DNA from: Thermasporomyces composti | Lineage (GTDB): Bacteria; Actinomycetota; Actinomycetes; Propionibacteriales; Actinopolymorphaceae | Reading direction: 5' to 3' | Length of the DNA stretch: 64,000 nt | Assembly (NCBI RefSeq): GCF_003386795.1 | Contig: NZ_QTUC01000001.1 | Location: 3,472,001 to 3,536,000, forward strand | Shown here: in pieces, positions 17,061 through 24,903 of the stretch | Numbering within the stretch: the stretch's first letter is position 1 | Layout of the letters: each line of letters opens with the position of its first letter | Translations under genes and position numbers: made by a program | The notes under the pieces: generated by a model | Told to the model about the DNA's origin: nothing | What the model saw: the letters and a program-made list of their open reading frames with translations, nothing else | Database searches by the model: none

Positions 17061-17630
17061 GTGAGAGTCGAAGGAACCGGCGGTCTTCCGCATCCGCTAC
17101 CTGGGGCGATGCGCGTCTCCGACGCTGACCGCGATCAGGGGGTCGCGCTGCTGCAGACCGCCTTCGCCGAGGGTCGGCTCACCCACGCCGAGCTCGACCA
17201 GCGCATCGGGGAGGCGCTCACCGCCAGGAGTGGCGACGACCTCGCGCGGGCGCTGCGCGGTCTGCCCGTCGCGAAGGCGCACGCCACGGCGGAGCGAACC
17301 ATGCCGAACGGCGCCGACCGGATGTGGGCGTTGGTGGCTCACTGGTCCGGGTACTTCTCCTTGTTCGTCATCCCTGCCCTCATCGCCTTCACCAAGGGCA
17401 CCTCGTCCCGGTTCGTCCGGGACCAGGCGATGGAGTCGGTCAACTTCCAGCTCACCTTCCTCGGCGCGACCGTCGCGTTGGGCATGGCCGCCGGGCTGAC
17501 GTTCGGGCTGCTGGGTGTGCTCTTCCCCGTGGTCGTCGTGGGGTGGATGGTCCTGGTCTGCCTCGGGGGACTGTCCGCGGTGGCGGGCAACCGCTGGCGC
17601 TACCCCTGGAACGTTCGCCTCTTCCGCTAG
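17061..17630 (+). CDS. DUF1707-DUF4870 two-domain membrane protein
   Basis: 189 residues. MRVSDADRDQGVALLQTAFA followed by GRLTHAELDQRI and LARALRGLP is a DUF1707 domain, a short actinobacterial module often placed before membrane segments. The C-terminal half carries two to three hydrophobic helices with FVRDQAMESVNFQLTF between them, which is typical of DUF4870. Function is unknown; such proteins are thought to be membrane-associated. The GTG at 17061 is tentative, since the ATG at 17109 begins exactly at the DUF1707 domain and neither start has a strong ribosome binding site. Confidence 0.78.
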   Translation: MRVEGTGGLPHPLPGAMRVSDADRDQGVALLQTAFAEGRLTHAELDQRIGEALTARSGDDLARALRGLPVAKAHATAERTMPNGADRMWALVAHWSGYFSLFVIPALIAFTKGTSSRFVRDQAMESVNFQLTFLGATVALGMAAGLTFGLLGVLFPVVVVGWMVLVCLGGLSAVAGNRWRYPWNVRLFR

Positions 17631-17733
17631 GTGCCTTCCCCAGCTGCTCCTCGTTCCGGTGGAGCGCAGAGCCCTGGGGCCGCGCCGGCGGCCGACCGTG
17701 GACGTCGAGGTCTATCCGACCGGCTCTCGCCGA

Positions 17734-17739
17734 TAGGGT
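17734..17739 (+). promoter_or_regulatory. -10 box (TAGGGT) of a leaderless transcript
   Basis: TAGGGT ends seven bases before the GTG of the MFS permease gene; no ribosome binding site lies between. Confidence 0.5.
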
Positions 17740-17746
17740 CCATCGC

Positions 17747-18994
17747 GTGACGCGCTCCGCCCCCCGAGAGCTTCGCCTCGCCCGCCTCGCGGTGGCGGTG
17801 ACGTTCCTGGTCCACGCGGCGATGTTCGCCACCTGGGCCGCCCGGATTCCCTCGATCAAAGCCGACCTCCACCTCGACCACGAGGACCTCGGGATCGCGT
17901 TCGGTGGTCTGTCCGTCGGCTTGCTCGTCGGCACCCGTCTCACCGGCCGCATGGAGCGCCGTGGTCGCACCGGCCGGCCGATCAGGATCTTGGTGCTCGT
18001 CCAGGCGGTCGCGCTCGTTGGGCCGGCGTACGCCGTGGACCTCGTGACGCTCACCGGGGCACTCGCGGTCCTCGGGGTGATCGGCGGCATGCTCGACGTC
18101 GCCATGAACGCTCACGCGGTCGCCGTCGAGCGGTTGTACCGGCGTCCGATCATGTCGGGCTTCCATGGCTTGTGGAGTCTCGGCTCCATGGGCGGCGCCG
18201 GGGTCGCGGCGGCGGTCGCCGCCGGCGGCGTCGACGTTCGCGTCCACTTCATCGTGGCGGGCGTGGTGTGCGCGGTCGTGACCGCACCGATCCTCATCCA
18301 CCTCCTGCCGCCCGACCGGGAGAGCGCCGTCACCTCCCACGCGGTGGAGAGTCCGGACGGCGCTCGGCCCCAGGTCGGCATCGCGGTCGTCGTGGTCCTG
18401 GCGCTCATGGGTTTCGGCTCGTTCCTCGGGGAGGGAGCGATCGGCGACTGGAGCGCCGTCTTCCTCCACGAGAACCTCGGCGCCCCCGTGGACATGGCGG
18501 CGCTGGGTCTGTCGGTGTTCTCGGCGGCGATGGCGGTGTCCCGGCTCCTGGCCGACCGGGTCGGCGAGGTCCTGGGCCCGGTCGTGGTGGCGCGTACCGG
18601 AGCGGCGATCAGCGCCGTCGGGTACGTCGTCTTCCTGCTCGCGCCGGGTCCAGGGCTCGCCCTGGTCGGCTTCGGGCTCGCTGGATTCGGGATCGGTCCC
18701 GCCGTACCCGTGGTCTTCAGTGCGGCCGGCAATGTCCGGACCGCCCGCCGGGCGTCCATGCTCGGTCCGGTCGTGTCGGCCGGCTACGTCGGCTCGGTCG
18801 TGGGTCCCGTCCTCATCGGAGCGGTCGCCCAGCAGGTCGGACTCGCCTGGGCGCTGACGATCCCCCTGGGCTTCGTCGTCGTCATCGTCGTCGCCGCCGG
18901 ACTGCTGCGCAGCGCCGAGGGCGGCGAGCCGCCGGCCGAGACCGAGCCGACAGTCGCCGCCCGCGCTCACGGCCCGGCCAACGTCGACGGCTAA
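17747..18994 (+). CDS. MFS permease
   Basis: 415-residue major facilitator superfamily transporter with about 12 hydrophobic segments. The first loop GLLVGTRLTGRMERRGRTGR matches the family's motif between helices 2 and 3, and MSGFHGLWSLGSMGGAGVAA matches the bacterial subgroup annotated as FucP-like or sugar/drug efflux. The GTG at 17747 is preceded by TAGGGT at seven bases, so the mRNA is probably leaderless; a longer frame from 17324 overlaps the preceding gene and is rejected. Its end overlaps the end of the convergent PheRS-like gene by four bases. Substrate not predictable. Confidence 0.88.
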   Translation: MTRSAPRELRLARLAVAVTFLVHAAMFATWAARIPSIKADLHLDHEDLGIAFGGLSVGLLVGTRLTGRMERRGRTGRPIRILVLVQAVALVGPAYAVDLVTLTGALAVLGVIGGMLDVAMNAHAVAVERLYRRPIMSGFHGLWSLGSMGGAGVAAAVAAGGVDVRVHFIVAGVVCAVVTAPILIHLLPPDRESAVTSHAVESPDGARPQVGIAVVVVLALMGFGSFLGEGAIGDWSAVFLHENLGAPVDMAALGLSVFSAAMAVSRLLADRVGEVLGPVVVARTGAAISAVGYVVFLLAPGPGLALVGFGLAGFGIGPAVPVVFSAAGNVRTARRASMLGPVVSAGYVGSVVGPVLIGAVAQQVGLAWALTIPLGFVVVIVVAAGLLRSAEGGEPPAETEPTVAARAHGPANVDG

Positions 18995-20178
18995 GCGCTC
19001 GGCTCGCGGCTCGCCCACTGCGCCACCGCGCCCTCGTGTAACGCCGCGTAGACCCGGTCCCGAAGCCGGTTCGCCTCGTCGTCGGTGAGCGTGCGGTCCA
19101 GCGGCCGCAGCACCAGACGCACCAGCACGTTGCGCTGACCGGCGCGCATGCCGAGGCGCGCCCTGGCGGTGTCGGGCAGCTCCTCGTACGCCGTCGTCGC
19201 CACGACCTCGACCGTCTCGGCCACGTCAGCGTCGGCGCCGAGCGCTTCGCGCACCCGGTCGCCCAGCGCCTCAGCGCTCGTGTCGGTGTCGGGGCCGACC
19301 GCGATCGACAGGTCGCGACGCACCGGCGGCAGGTGCGACACCGGCTTGTACGGCGCAAGGTCGTGCATCTGCTCCGCGACGCGCGGGTCAGTCGAGCGGA
19401 GGAGTCGGATGTCAGGGACGCCTTTGCGCAGCATCACCAGCCGATCCAAGCCCAACCCCATGGCCAGGCCGGACCAGCCGGTCAGCCCCGCTCCGGTGAG
19501 GACGGCCGGAGCGGCGAGGCCGCACTCGCCGATCTCGATCCACCGCCCGTCCCATCGCACATCGATCTGTCGACCGGCGAGGGTGTACGGGTGAGTCGCG
19601 GGCGTGGTGCGCCATCGGGCGCCTGGGAGAGCGGCGGAGACGACGACGTCGATCATGCGCGTCAGGTCGGTCTCGGTGCAGACGCGTTCCCGCGTCACCG
19701 GCCACAAGTCGACCTGGTGCGGTGTGCCGCTGTGCTGCCAGTCGATGGCGTCACGTCGGTAGCAGATGCCGACGCAGGCGAGCAGCACCGACGACGGCGG
19801 GTCGGCCCTCCGCGCCAGGTCGCGGAGGGCGGCCGGAACCATCGCGCTGCTGTGGCTGCGCAGCACGTGGTGATCGTCGACGTAGCGGGTGTAGCGCGCG
19901 TCGCGGGTCACCACGTCGGCGGGATAGCCGAGTCGGTCGTAGTTGTCGGCCACGCTCACGATGCGATCGCCGCGGACCACGCGGGTAGGCCAGCCCAGCA
20001 CATCAGCGAGGCGGGTGACGACCTCGTCGAGGAGGTCCTGCATGGCGTGGTGTCCCTGCGCGGGATCGCTCAGGTCGCGGACGGCGAGGCAGGCACGCAG
20101 CTCCGCGTCGGAGAGTCGACGGTGTGAGACGCGAGGGTCGTGGGAGTCGGTGCGGGACGTGCTCAGGGGGTCAACCAT
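18991..20178 (-). CDS. single-chain phenylalanyl-tRNA synthetase-like ligase (PheS core plus FDX-ACB)
   Basis: 395 residues combining a class II PheS-type catalytic core (about 70-265) with a C-terminal ferredoxin-fold anticodon-binding domain (PPVRRDLSIAV onward), the order found in mitochondrial PheRS rather than in the bacterial alpha2beta2 enzyme. Seen: VADNYDRLGYPAD; VLRSHSSAM (for RTHTS); motif 2 GICYRRDAIDWQHSGTPHQV; motif 3 GLAMGLGLDRLVML and GVPDIR. The Phe-pocket loop, FPFTEPS in PheS, reads HPYTLAG, and the FAFG of motif 3 reads LAMG, so the substrate may not be phenylalanine. No editing domain is present. CAGGAG lies six bases before the ATG. A T-box-like leader precedes it. It could be a spare or inhibitor-resistant synthetase, or an amino-acid ligase of another pathway. 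Confidence 0.85.
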   Translation of the reverse strand: MVDPLSTSRTDSHDPRVSHRRLSDAELRACLAVRDLSDPAQGHHAMQDLLDEVVTRLADVLGWPTRVVRGDRIVSVADNYDRLGYPADVVTRDARYTRYVDDHHVLRSHSSAMVPAALRDLARRADPPSSVLLACVGICYRRDAIDWQHSGTPHQVDLWPVTRERVCTETDLTRMIDVVVSAALPGARWRTTPATHPYTLAGRQIDVRWDGRWIEIGECGLAAPAVLTGAGLTGWSGLAMGLGLDRLVMLRKGVPDIRLLRSTDPRVAEQMHDLAPYKPVSHLPPVRRDLSIAVGPDTDTSAEALGDRVREALGADADVAETVEVVATTAYEELPDTARARLGMRAGQRNVLVRLVLRPLDRTLTDDEANRLRDRVYAALHEGAVAQWASREPSA

Positions 20179-20290
20179 GACGGTCTCCTGCGATGTGGAT
20201 CGGCGGGATGGACGAGGTCGTCACCCCGGCCGGACGCGGGACCGTCGTGGATCGCGGTCAGGTCCGCGTGGTGGTCACCGGATCGCTGCT

Positions 20291-20375
20291 GGGACGAGAT
20301 CACCGCAGGAGACGTGACCGCGGACGACGTGCCACCCCGACGGCACCGCGGTGCCGGCCGGGGCGACGAAATCGC
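20291..20375 (-). promoter_or_regulatory. candidate T-box riboswitch core
   Basis: Read on the minus strand, two hairpins (GGCGA-TTTCG-TCGCC and GGCACC-GC-GGTGCC) are followed by GGGGTGGCACG and, further on, CTCGTCCC. GGG-(TGGC)-ACG can pair with CGT-CCC, leaving TGGC free to read a tRNA end, as in T-box antiterminators (consensus AGGGTGGNACCGCG). The preceding hairpin would be stem III. The distance to the ATG (113 bases) and lack of a firmly identified specifier loop keep this tentative. Confidence 0.38.
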
Positions 20376-20404
20376 CGTCCACACGAAGTCACGTCGTGAC
20401 CGTA

Positions 20405-20453
20405 CCCCTGAAGGAGAGGCTCCGACAACACCCCTGAAGAGGACCCCCTGAAG
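20405..20453. repeat. three direct copies of CCCCTGAAG
   Basis: CCCCTGAAG occurs at 20405, 20431 and 20445. On the minus strand, the sense of the PheRS-like leader, each reads CTTCAGGGG and carries a TTC triplet, the codon a Phe T-box would display. Their spacing (26 and 14 bases) is irregular. Confidence 0.5.
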
Positions 20454-20563
20454 AAGGGCTCCGGCAACCGGCTCGTCCGACTTATCCACAAGCACAAAAC
20501 GGCGCTGTCCGAAAGTCCCCTACAGTGTTGGGCCGCCACACCCGATGACGAGGAGGACGACCG

Positions 20564-20740
20564 GTGGCACGGATCGAAGCGAGACGGCTTCGACGTCGTC
20601 GACCGCGGTCGTGGTCCGGATGGGTCGGGGTCGGACGTGCTCGCGCCGTGCTCGACCTCGCGGGTGACGTTGCTTCGGTCACGCCCGTGCTGGCCCGCCC
20701 TGAGTTCACCGAAGAACTCAACTACCAAGGGGAAGTCTGA
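20564..20740 (+). CDS. 58-residue peptide ORF, coupled to an ABC-2 permease
   Basis: Too short for ordinary gene finders but well placed: GAGGAGGA lies five to six bases before the GTG, and the TGA stop overlaps the ATG of the permease by one base. The N-terminal half is strongly basic (RRLRRRRPRSW); the C-terminal half is acidic and neutral, ending RPEFTEELNYQGEV. There is no Cys, no membrane helix and no recognised domain. It could be a peptide substrate of the permease, a leader peptide or the remnant of a larger protein. The family is not recognised. Confidence 0.5.
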   Translation: MARIEARRLRRRRPRSWSGWVGVGRARAVLDLAGDVASVTPVLARPEFTEELNYQGEV

Positions 20741-21598
20741 TGATCGACGCGTTGCGCTTGGAGTGGACCCGGCTGCGCACGTCGCCGTCGACCTACTTGC
20801 TGAGCGGCCTGGCTGTGCTCCTCAGCGCTCGCGGCGCTCGTCGCCGCCGTGATCGTGCGACATGAGCGGGACGACTACGTGGACCCGGGCCGCTGGCCAG
20901 GCTCTCTCGTCCTCTCGGACGGGGCCGCGCTCCCCCTCCTCACCGGAGCGGCGCAGTACACGACCTACCCGATCGTCGCGGCCTGCATGGGCGTCGTGGG
21001 GATCCTCGCGTTCAGGGGCGAGCACCGCCACGGCACGCTCGTCTCGACGCTCGTCCCTCCGCCGCGTCGCGACGTGCTCGTCGCCGCCGCGTGCGTCGTG
21101 GTGGGCGCGTGGTCGTCGGCGGTCGCGCTGGTCTCGATCGCGCTCAACTGGATCGTCGGTCTGCTCCTGCTCGACGGGCCCCTCGAGATCACCGGTGAGG
21201 TGGCCGTGGGGCTGCTCTACTACGTGTGGAACGCGGTCTTGTGGGCGCTGCTCGGGGTCGGGCTGGGGATTCTCGGGCGCAGCGTGCTGCGCGCCCTCGG
21301 TGTGTGGTGGATCATCGAGTTCGTCCAGTCGGTGATCGAGAGCGCCGCGATGCGGCTGCTGATGGGCGATGCGGGCGTGATCTTCTACTACTTGCCGCGC
21401 TGGTCGAGCAGCTTCATGCTGCACGTCGGCGAGTACAGGTTGGTGGACGTGTACGGACCGATCCCGAGCAAGCTGGTCGCCAGCCTGGTCTGCACCGCCT
21501 GGGTGACGCTGCTCCTGGTCGTGGCCATGAACACCTTCTCCCGGCGGGACGCCAGCGCGCGTAGCGTCACCACGACGACCGTGGCGCCGACCGGGTGA
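20740..21598 (+). pseudogene. ABC-2 type permease with a +1 frameshift
   Basis: The ATG at 20740 opens MIDALRLEWTRLRTSPSTYL, the normal start of ABC-2 permeases, but this frame stops at 20865. The remainder (ALAALVAAVIVRHERDDYVD onward) continues in the next frame to 21598. The switch must lie between 20804 and 20862, most likely near 20820 where the first helix would join as LAVLLS and ALAALVAAV. The second part has five further helices (for example YPIVAACMGVVGILAF and VLWALLGVGLGILG) and RGEHRHGTLVSTL, typical of bacitracin/lantibiotic-type exporters. Either a real lesion, a sequencing error or programmed shifting. No ATPase partner is adjacent. Confidence 0.8.
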
Positions 21599-21744
21599 CG
21601 CGACCAGGTGGCGCCGGGACCACGACTCGCTCTCGACCGGCGACGCGGAGTCACGTTGCGACCCGCGGAGGGGCGTACGCGACACTCTGTCCGGAAGGTG
21701 AGACGATCGGAAGACACATCCTTGATGAAGCCGGGAGGACGCCC

Positions 21745-23139
21745 GTGGTCTCGGTGCCCAGCATCTCCTACTCGATCACCGTGCGGCTGGAGGTGCCCGC
21801 CGGGGGTCGAGCGGTCAGTGAGCTCACGGCGGCGGTGGAGCACGCGGGCGGCTCGGTGACCGCCCTCGACGTGACCGCCTCTGGACACGAGCGGCTACGG
21901 ATCGACGTCACCTGCGCGGCCACCGACACTGCGCACGCGGGCCATCTGGTCGAGGTGCTCCGAGCGGTTCCGGGTGTGACGATCCACAAGGTCTCCGACC
22001 GGACCTTCCTCATGCATCTCGGCGGCAAGATCGAGATGCAGTCCAAGCACCCCATCCGCAACCGCGACGACCTGTCGATGATCTACACCCCCGGCGTCGG
22101 TCGGGTGTCCCAAGCGATCGCGCAGAACCCGGAGGACGCCCGGCGGCTCACCATCAAGCGCAACACCGTCGCGGTGGTGAGCGACGGGTCGGCGGTACTC
22201 GGGCTGGGCAACGTGGGCCCGTACGCGGCGCTGCCGGTCATGGAGGGCAAGGCCGCCCTGTTCAAGCGGTTCGCCGGGATCGACGCCTGGCCGATCTGCC
22301 TCGACACCCAGGACGTCGACACGATCGTCGAGGTGGTGCGTGCAATCGCCCCCGGGTTCGCGGGGATCAACCTCGAGGACATCTCCGCGCCGCGCTGCTT
22401 CGAGGTCGAGCGCAAGCTGCGTGACCTGCTCGACATCCCGGTCTTCCACGACGACCAGCACGGCACGGCCATCGTCGTGCTTGCGGCGCTCACCAATGCG
22501 TTGCGCTTCGTGGGCAAGGACCTGCCGCACGTGCGGATCGTCATGTCGGGCGCGGGGGCGGCCGGCAGCGCGATCCTGCGGCTGCTGCTGGCGGCCGGCG
22601 CGAAGGACGTGCTGGTGGCCGACATCGAGGGCGTGATCCACGCGTCCCGCCCGGGTCTGTCCCCGGACCTGCGGTGGATCGCCGAGCGCACCAATGGCGC
22701 CGACTACCGCGGAGACCTTCGCGGTGCGCTCGCCGGTGCTGATGTCTTCATCGGCGTCTCGGCACCGAACATCCTCACCGGCGCCGACATCGCCACCATG
22801 AACGAGGGCTCCATCGTGTTCGCGCTCGCCAACCCCGAGCCCGAGGTGGACCCGATGGAGGCTCGGGAGCACGCCACGGTGGTGGCCACCGGCCGGAGCG
22901 ACTTCCCCAACCAGATCAACAACGTGCTGGCGTTCCCAGGTGTCTTCCGAGGGCTGCTCGACGCCCAGAGCCACCACGTCGAGGAGAAGACGCTGCTGGC
23001 CGCCGCTCGAGCGATCGCGGGCGTGGTCTCCGACGAGGAGCTCAACGCCAACTACATCATTCCCAGCGTGTTCCACCCCGACGTTCATCAGGCCGTGGCC
23101 GCCGCGGTGCGATCCGCCGTGCAGGAACCGCGCGAGTGA
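21745..23139 (+). CDS. NAD(P)-dependent malic enzyme with N-terminal ACT domain
   Basis: Oxidatively decarboxylates malate to pyruvate. The 464-residue protein has an N-terminal ACT-like regulatory domain (about 1-85, YSITVRLEVPAGGRAVSEL), then the malic domain with MIYTPGVGRVS, IKRNTVAVVSDGSAVLGLGN and VMEGKAALFKRFAG. The metal-binding FHDDQHGTAIV and the NAD-binding IVMSGAGAAGSAILRLLLAAG follow. The GTG at 21745 has GGGAGG six bases upstream. The ACT domain suggests allosteric control by a small ligand, as in several actinobacterial malic enzymes. The stop overlaps the start of the VanZ gene. Confidence 0.95.
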   Translation: MVSVPSISYSITVRLEVPAGGRAVSELTAAVEHAGGSVTALDVTASGHERLRIDVTCAATDTAHAGHLVEVLRAVPGVTIHKVSDRTFLMHLGGKIEMQSKHPIRNRDDLSMIYTPGVGRVSQAIAQNPEDARRLTIKRNTVAVVSDGSAVLGLGNVGPYAALPVMEGKAALFKRFAGIDAWPICLDTQDVDTIVEVVRAIAPGFAGINLEDISAPRCFEVERKLRDLLDIPVFHDDQHGTAIVVLAALTNALRFVGKDLPHVRIVMSGAGAAGSAILRLLLAAGAKDVLVADIEGVIHASRPGLSPDLRWIAERTNGADYRGDLRGALAGADVFIGVSAPNILTGADIATMNEGSIVFALANPEPEVDPMEAREHATVVATGRSDFPNQINNVLAFPGVFRGLLDAQSHHVEEKTLLAAARAIAGVVSDEELNANYIIPSVFHPDVHQAVAAAVRSAVQEPRE

Positions 23140-23525
23140 CGCGCGGCAGGGCAGTGCGACTCGTGTGGTGGGCGGCGTTCGTCGCCGCGTGCCTGGTCAA
23201 CCTGGTCGCGGTCTACGCGCCGAGCCAGCCGACGACGTCGGACCTGTCGATCCCCCACGCCGATAAAGTTGGTCACCTGGTGATCTTCGCGGCCGTCGCG
23301 TGGACGGGGCGCGGTGTCGGCCTGCCGGTTCGGCCGTTGCTGGGCGTCCTCGTGCTCCACGCGGTGAGCAGCGAGGTCATCCAGGCGACTGTGTTGGACG
23401 ACCGATCGGGAGACGTCTACGACGCGGTAGCGGACCTCGTCGGCGTGGCGGTCGGTGCCCTCCTGGCTCGGGTCACCGGGGTGGGGGAGCGACGACGCCA
23501 CGATCGACGGGCGCTTCGTGCCTGA
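23136..23525 (+). CDS. VanZ-like membrane protein
   Basis: 129 residues with about four hydrophobic segments. DKVGHLVIFAAVAW, HAVSSEVIQ and DRSGDVYDAVADLVGVAVGAL are the conserved blocks of the VanZ family, whose founding member raises teicoplanin resistance in enterococci by an unknown mechanism. The GTG overlaps the malic enzyme stop (GTGA), so the two are co-translated. The C-terminus is basic (GERRRHDRRALRA). Function in actinomycetes is not established. Confidence 0.85.
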   Translation: MTRGRAVRLVWWAAFVAACLVNLVAVYAPSQPTTSDLSIPHADKVGHLVIFAAVAWTGRGVGLPVRPLLGVLVLHAVSSEVIQATVLDDRSGDVYDAVADLVGVAVGALLARVTGVGERRRHDRRALRA

Positions 23526-23550
23526 GCGCTCACGCGGAATCATTGGACGT

Positions 23551-24111
23551 ATGGCCGTGGCCTCCTTGACCGGGCAGCTTCTCGTGGCAACGCCCTTGCT
23601 GCGTGATCCCAACTTCACCCGGACCGTCGTCCTGCTGCTCGACCACGACCAGGACGGCGCGCTGGGGGTCGTGATCAACCGGCCCACGGGCGTCCCGGTG
23701 ATGTCTGTCCTCGGCGGCTGGAACTCCATGGTCAGCCAGCCCGAGGTGCTCTTCCAGGGCGGTCCGGTCGCGACCGACGCTGCCTTGGCACTCGCCGAGG
23801 TGGCCGACCCGGAGATTGAGCCTCTGGGTTGGCGGCGGCTCTACGGGCGTCTGGGCCTTGTCGATCTCGACGCGCCGCCGCAGCTTCTCGAGGGTGGTTT
23901 GGGCCGGTTGCGCGTGTTCGCCGGCTACGCCGGATGGGGTCCTGGCCAGCTGGAGATGGAGATCAAAGAGGGCGGCTGGTACGTCCTCGAGGCCGAGCCG
24001 GATGATCCGTTCACGCTCGATCCCGCGGGCCTGTGGCGACGGGTCCTCCGTCGGCAGCGCAGTGAGCTCGCGCTCGTCGCGACCTTCCCGGACGACCCCA
24101 CGATGAACTGA
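23551..24111 (+). CDS. YqgE/AlgH family protein (UPF0301)
   Basis: 186 residues, the normal size for the family. SLTGQLLVATPLLRDPNFTRTVVLLLDHD is the typical opening strand-helix region; shorter landmarks are GALGVVINRP, VLFQGGPV and GYAGWGPGQLE. Crystal structures of this family show an alpha/beta fold without an assigned activity; AlgH affects regulatory circuits in Pseudomonas. The ATG at 23551 begins the conserved domain; an upstream GTG at 23518 would add a non-conserved extension. A weak hairpin (TCCCGG/CCGGGA, 24115-24132) follows the stop. Confidence 0.9.
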   Translation: MAVASLTGQLLVATPLLRDPNFTRTVVLLLDHDQDGALGVVINRPTGVPVMSVLGGWNSMVSQPEVLFQGGPVATDAALALAEVADPEIEPLGWRRLYGRLGLVDLDAPPQLLEGGLGRLRVFAGYAGWGPGQLEMEIKEGGWYVLEAEPDDPFTLDPAGLWRRVLRRQRSELALVATFPDDPTMN

Positions 24112-24154
24112 GAATCCCGGGATGAACCGGGACGGTGGAAAACCGGACACGTCT

Positions 24155-24160
24155 TAGACT
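24155..24160 (+). promoter_or_regulatory. -10 box (TAGACT) of a leaderless transcript
   Basis: TAGACT ends seven bases before the GTG of the DUF3039 gene, with no Shine-Dalgarno sequence between. Confidence 0.5.
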
Positions 24161-24167
24161 GGCCGAC

Positions 24168-24437
24168 GTGAGTACCCAGCTGAGCCCCGGTGCACGCACG
24201 ATCGAAGAGACCCGCACCGTTCCGTCGCACGGCAACGACGGCGACCACGAGCGGTTCTCGCACTACGTGCCCAAGGACAAGCTCGTCGACGCGATGGTCA
24301 ACGGCACGCCCGTCGTCGCGCTGTGCGGCAAGGTGTGGGTGCCCAGTCGTGACCCCGAGAAGTACCCGGTGTGCCCGGAATGCAAGGAGATCTGGGAGGG
24401 CATGCCACCGGGTGGCGACGGCGACGAGAACCCGTGA
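24168..24437 (+). CDS. DUF3039 zinc-ribbon-like protein
   Basis: 89-residue acidic cytoplasmic protein. RFSHYVPKDKLVDAMVNGTPVVALCGKVWVP and DPEKYPVCPECKEIWEGMPP match DUF3039, a small actinobacterial family. The Cys in ALCGK together with VCPEC could bind a metal. The GTG at 24168 lies seven bases after TAGACT, so translation is probably leaderless; the ATG at 24135 would place the promoter inside the gene. Function unknown. Confidence 0.85.
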   Translation: MSTQLSPGARTIEETRTVPSHGNDGDHERFSHYVPKDKLVDAMVNGTPVVALCGKVWVPSRDPEKYPVCPECKEIWEGMPPGGDGDENP

Positions 24438-24579
24438 GGCGACTCCGCGACCGTCTGACGGCGACCGGCGTGACGAGGCCCCGAGGGCGGCCGCGACGCT
24501 GTGGGACGACGCCGTAGGGCGCTGCGGGACGACCCCGTAGGACACGGTGCCGCGGCGCCCCGGTCAGCGGGTCCACGGC

Positions 24580-24903
24580 TCAGGACTGGACGCGACTGCG
24601 CCGTTGTCTGGTCGTGGCGGTCTCCGTGGTCGAGGTCCGCGAGGTGGTGGTCCGGGAAGACGCGGCGGCGGTACGACGACGCGCGGGTCGTCGGGTCGCG
24701 CTCACCGTGAAGTCGACGATGTCGTTCCACTGCGCGCGTCGCTGCAGGTCCGCGCAGACGGCTTCCCACGCGTTGCGCTGCGCCGCGCCACCGTCGAAGA
24801 CGGGCACCCGCGCGACGACGTGTCCGACAAACCGCCGAGCGGTGTCGAACAACCCGCTCGCAGTCACCGTCGCGTTGGGTGTGGACGCGGCCTCGTCCGC
24901 CAT
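24580..24903 (-). CDS. hypothetical protein
   Basis: 107 residues, not recognised. The first 70 look like a genuine folded domain (ATVTASGLFDTARRFVGHV, then VFDGGAAQRNAWEAVCADL and RRAQWNDIVDFT); the C-terminal 35 are Arg/Thr/Ser-rich and probably disordered. GGGAG lies five to six bases ahead of the ATG. It is divergent from the helicase gene across about 500 non-coding bases. No function can be assigned. Confidence 0.6.
   Translation of the reverse strand: MADEAASTPNATVTASGLFDTARRFVGHVVARVPVFDGGAAQRNAWEAVCADLQRRAQWNDIVDFTVSATRRPARRRTAAASSRTTTSRTSTTETATTRQRRSRVQS

Noticed and set aside
17627-19018. 463-codon minus-strand frame opposite the MFS gene
   Set aside because: Asp/Arg/His-rich shadow of a twelve-helix transporter.
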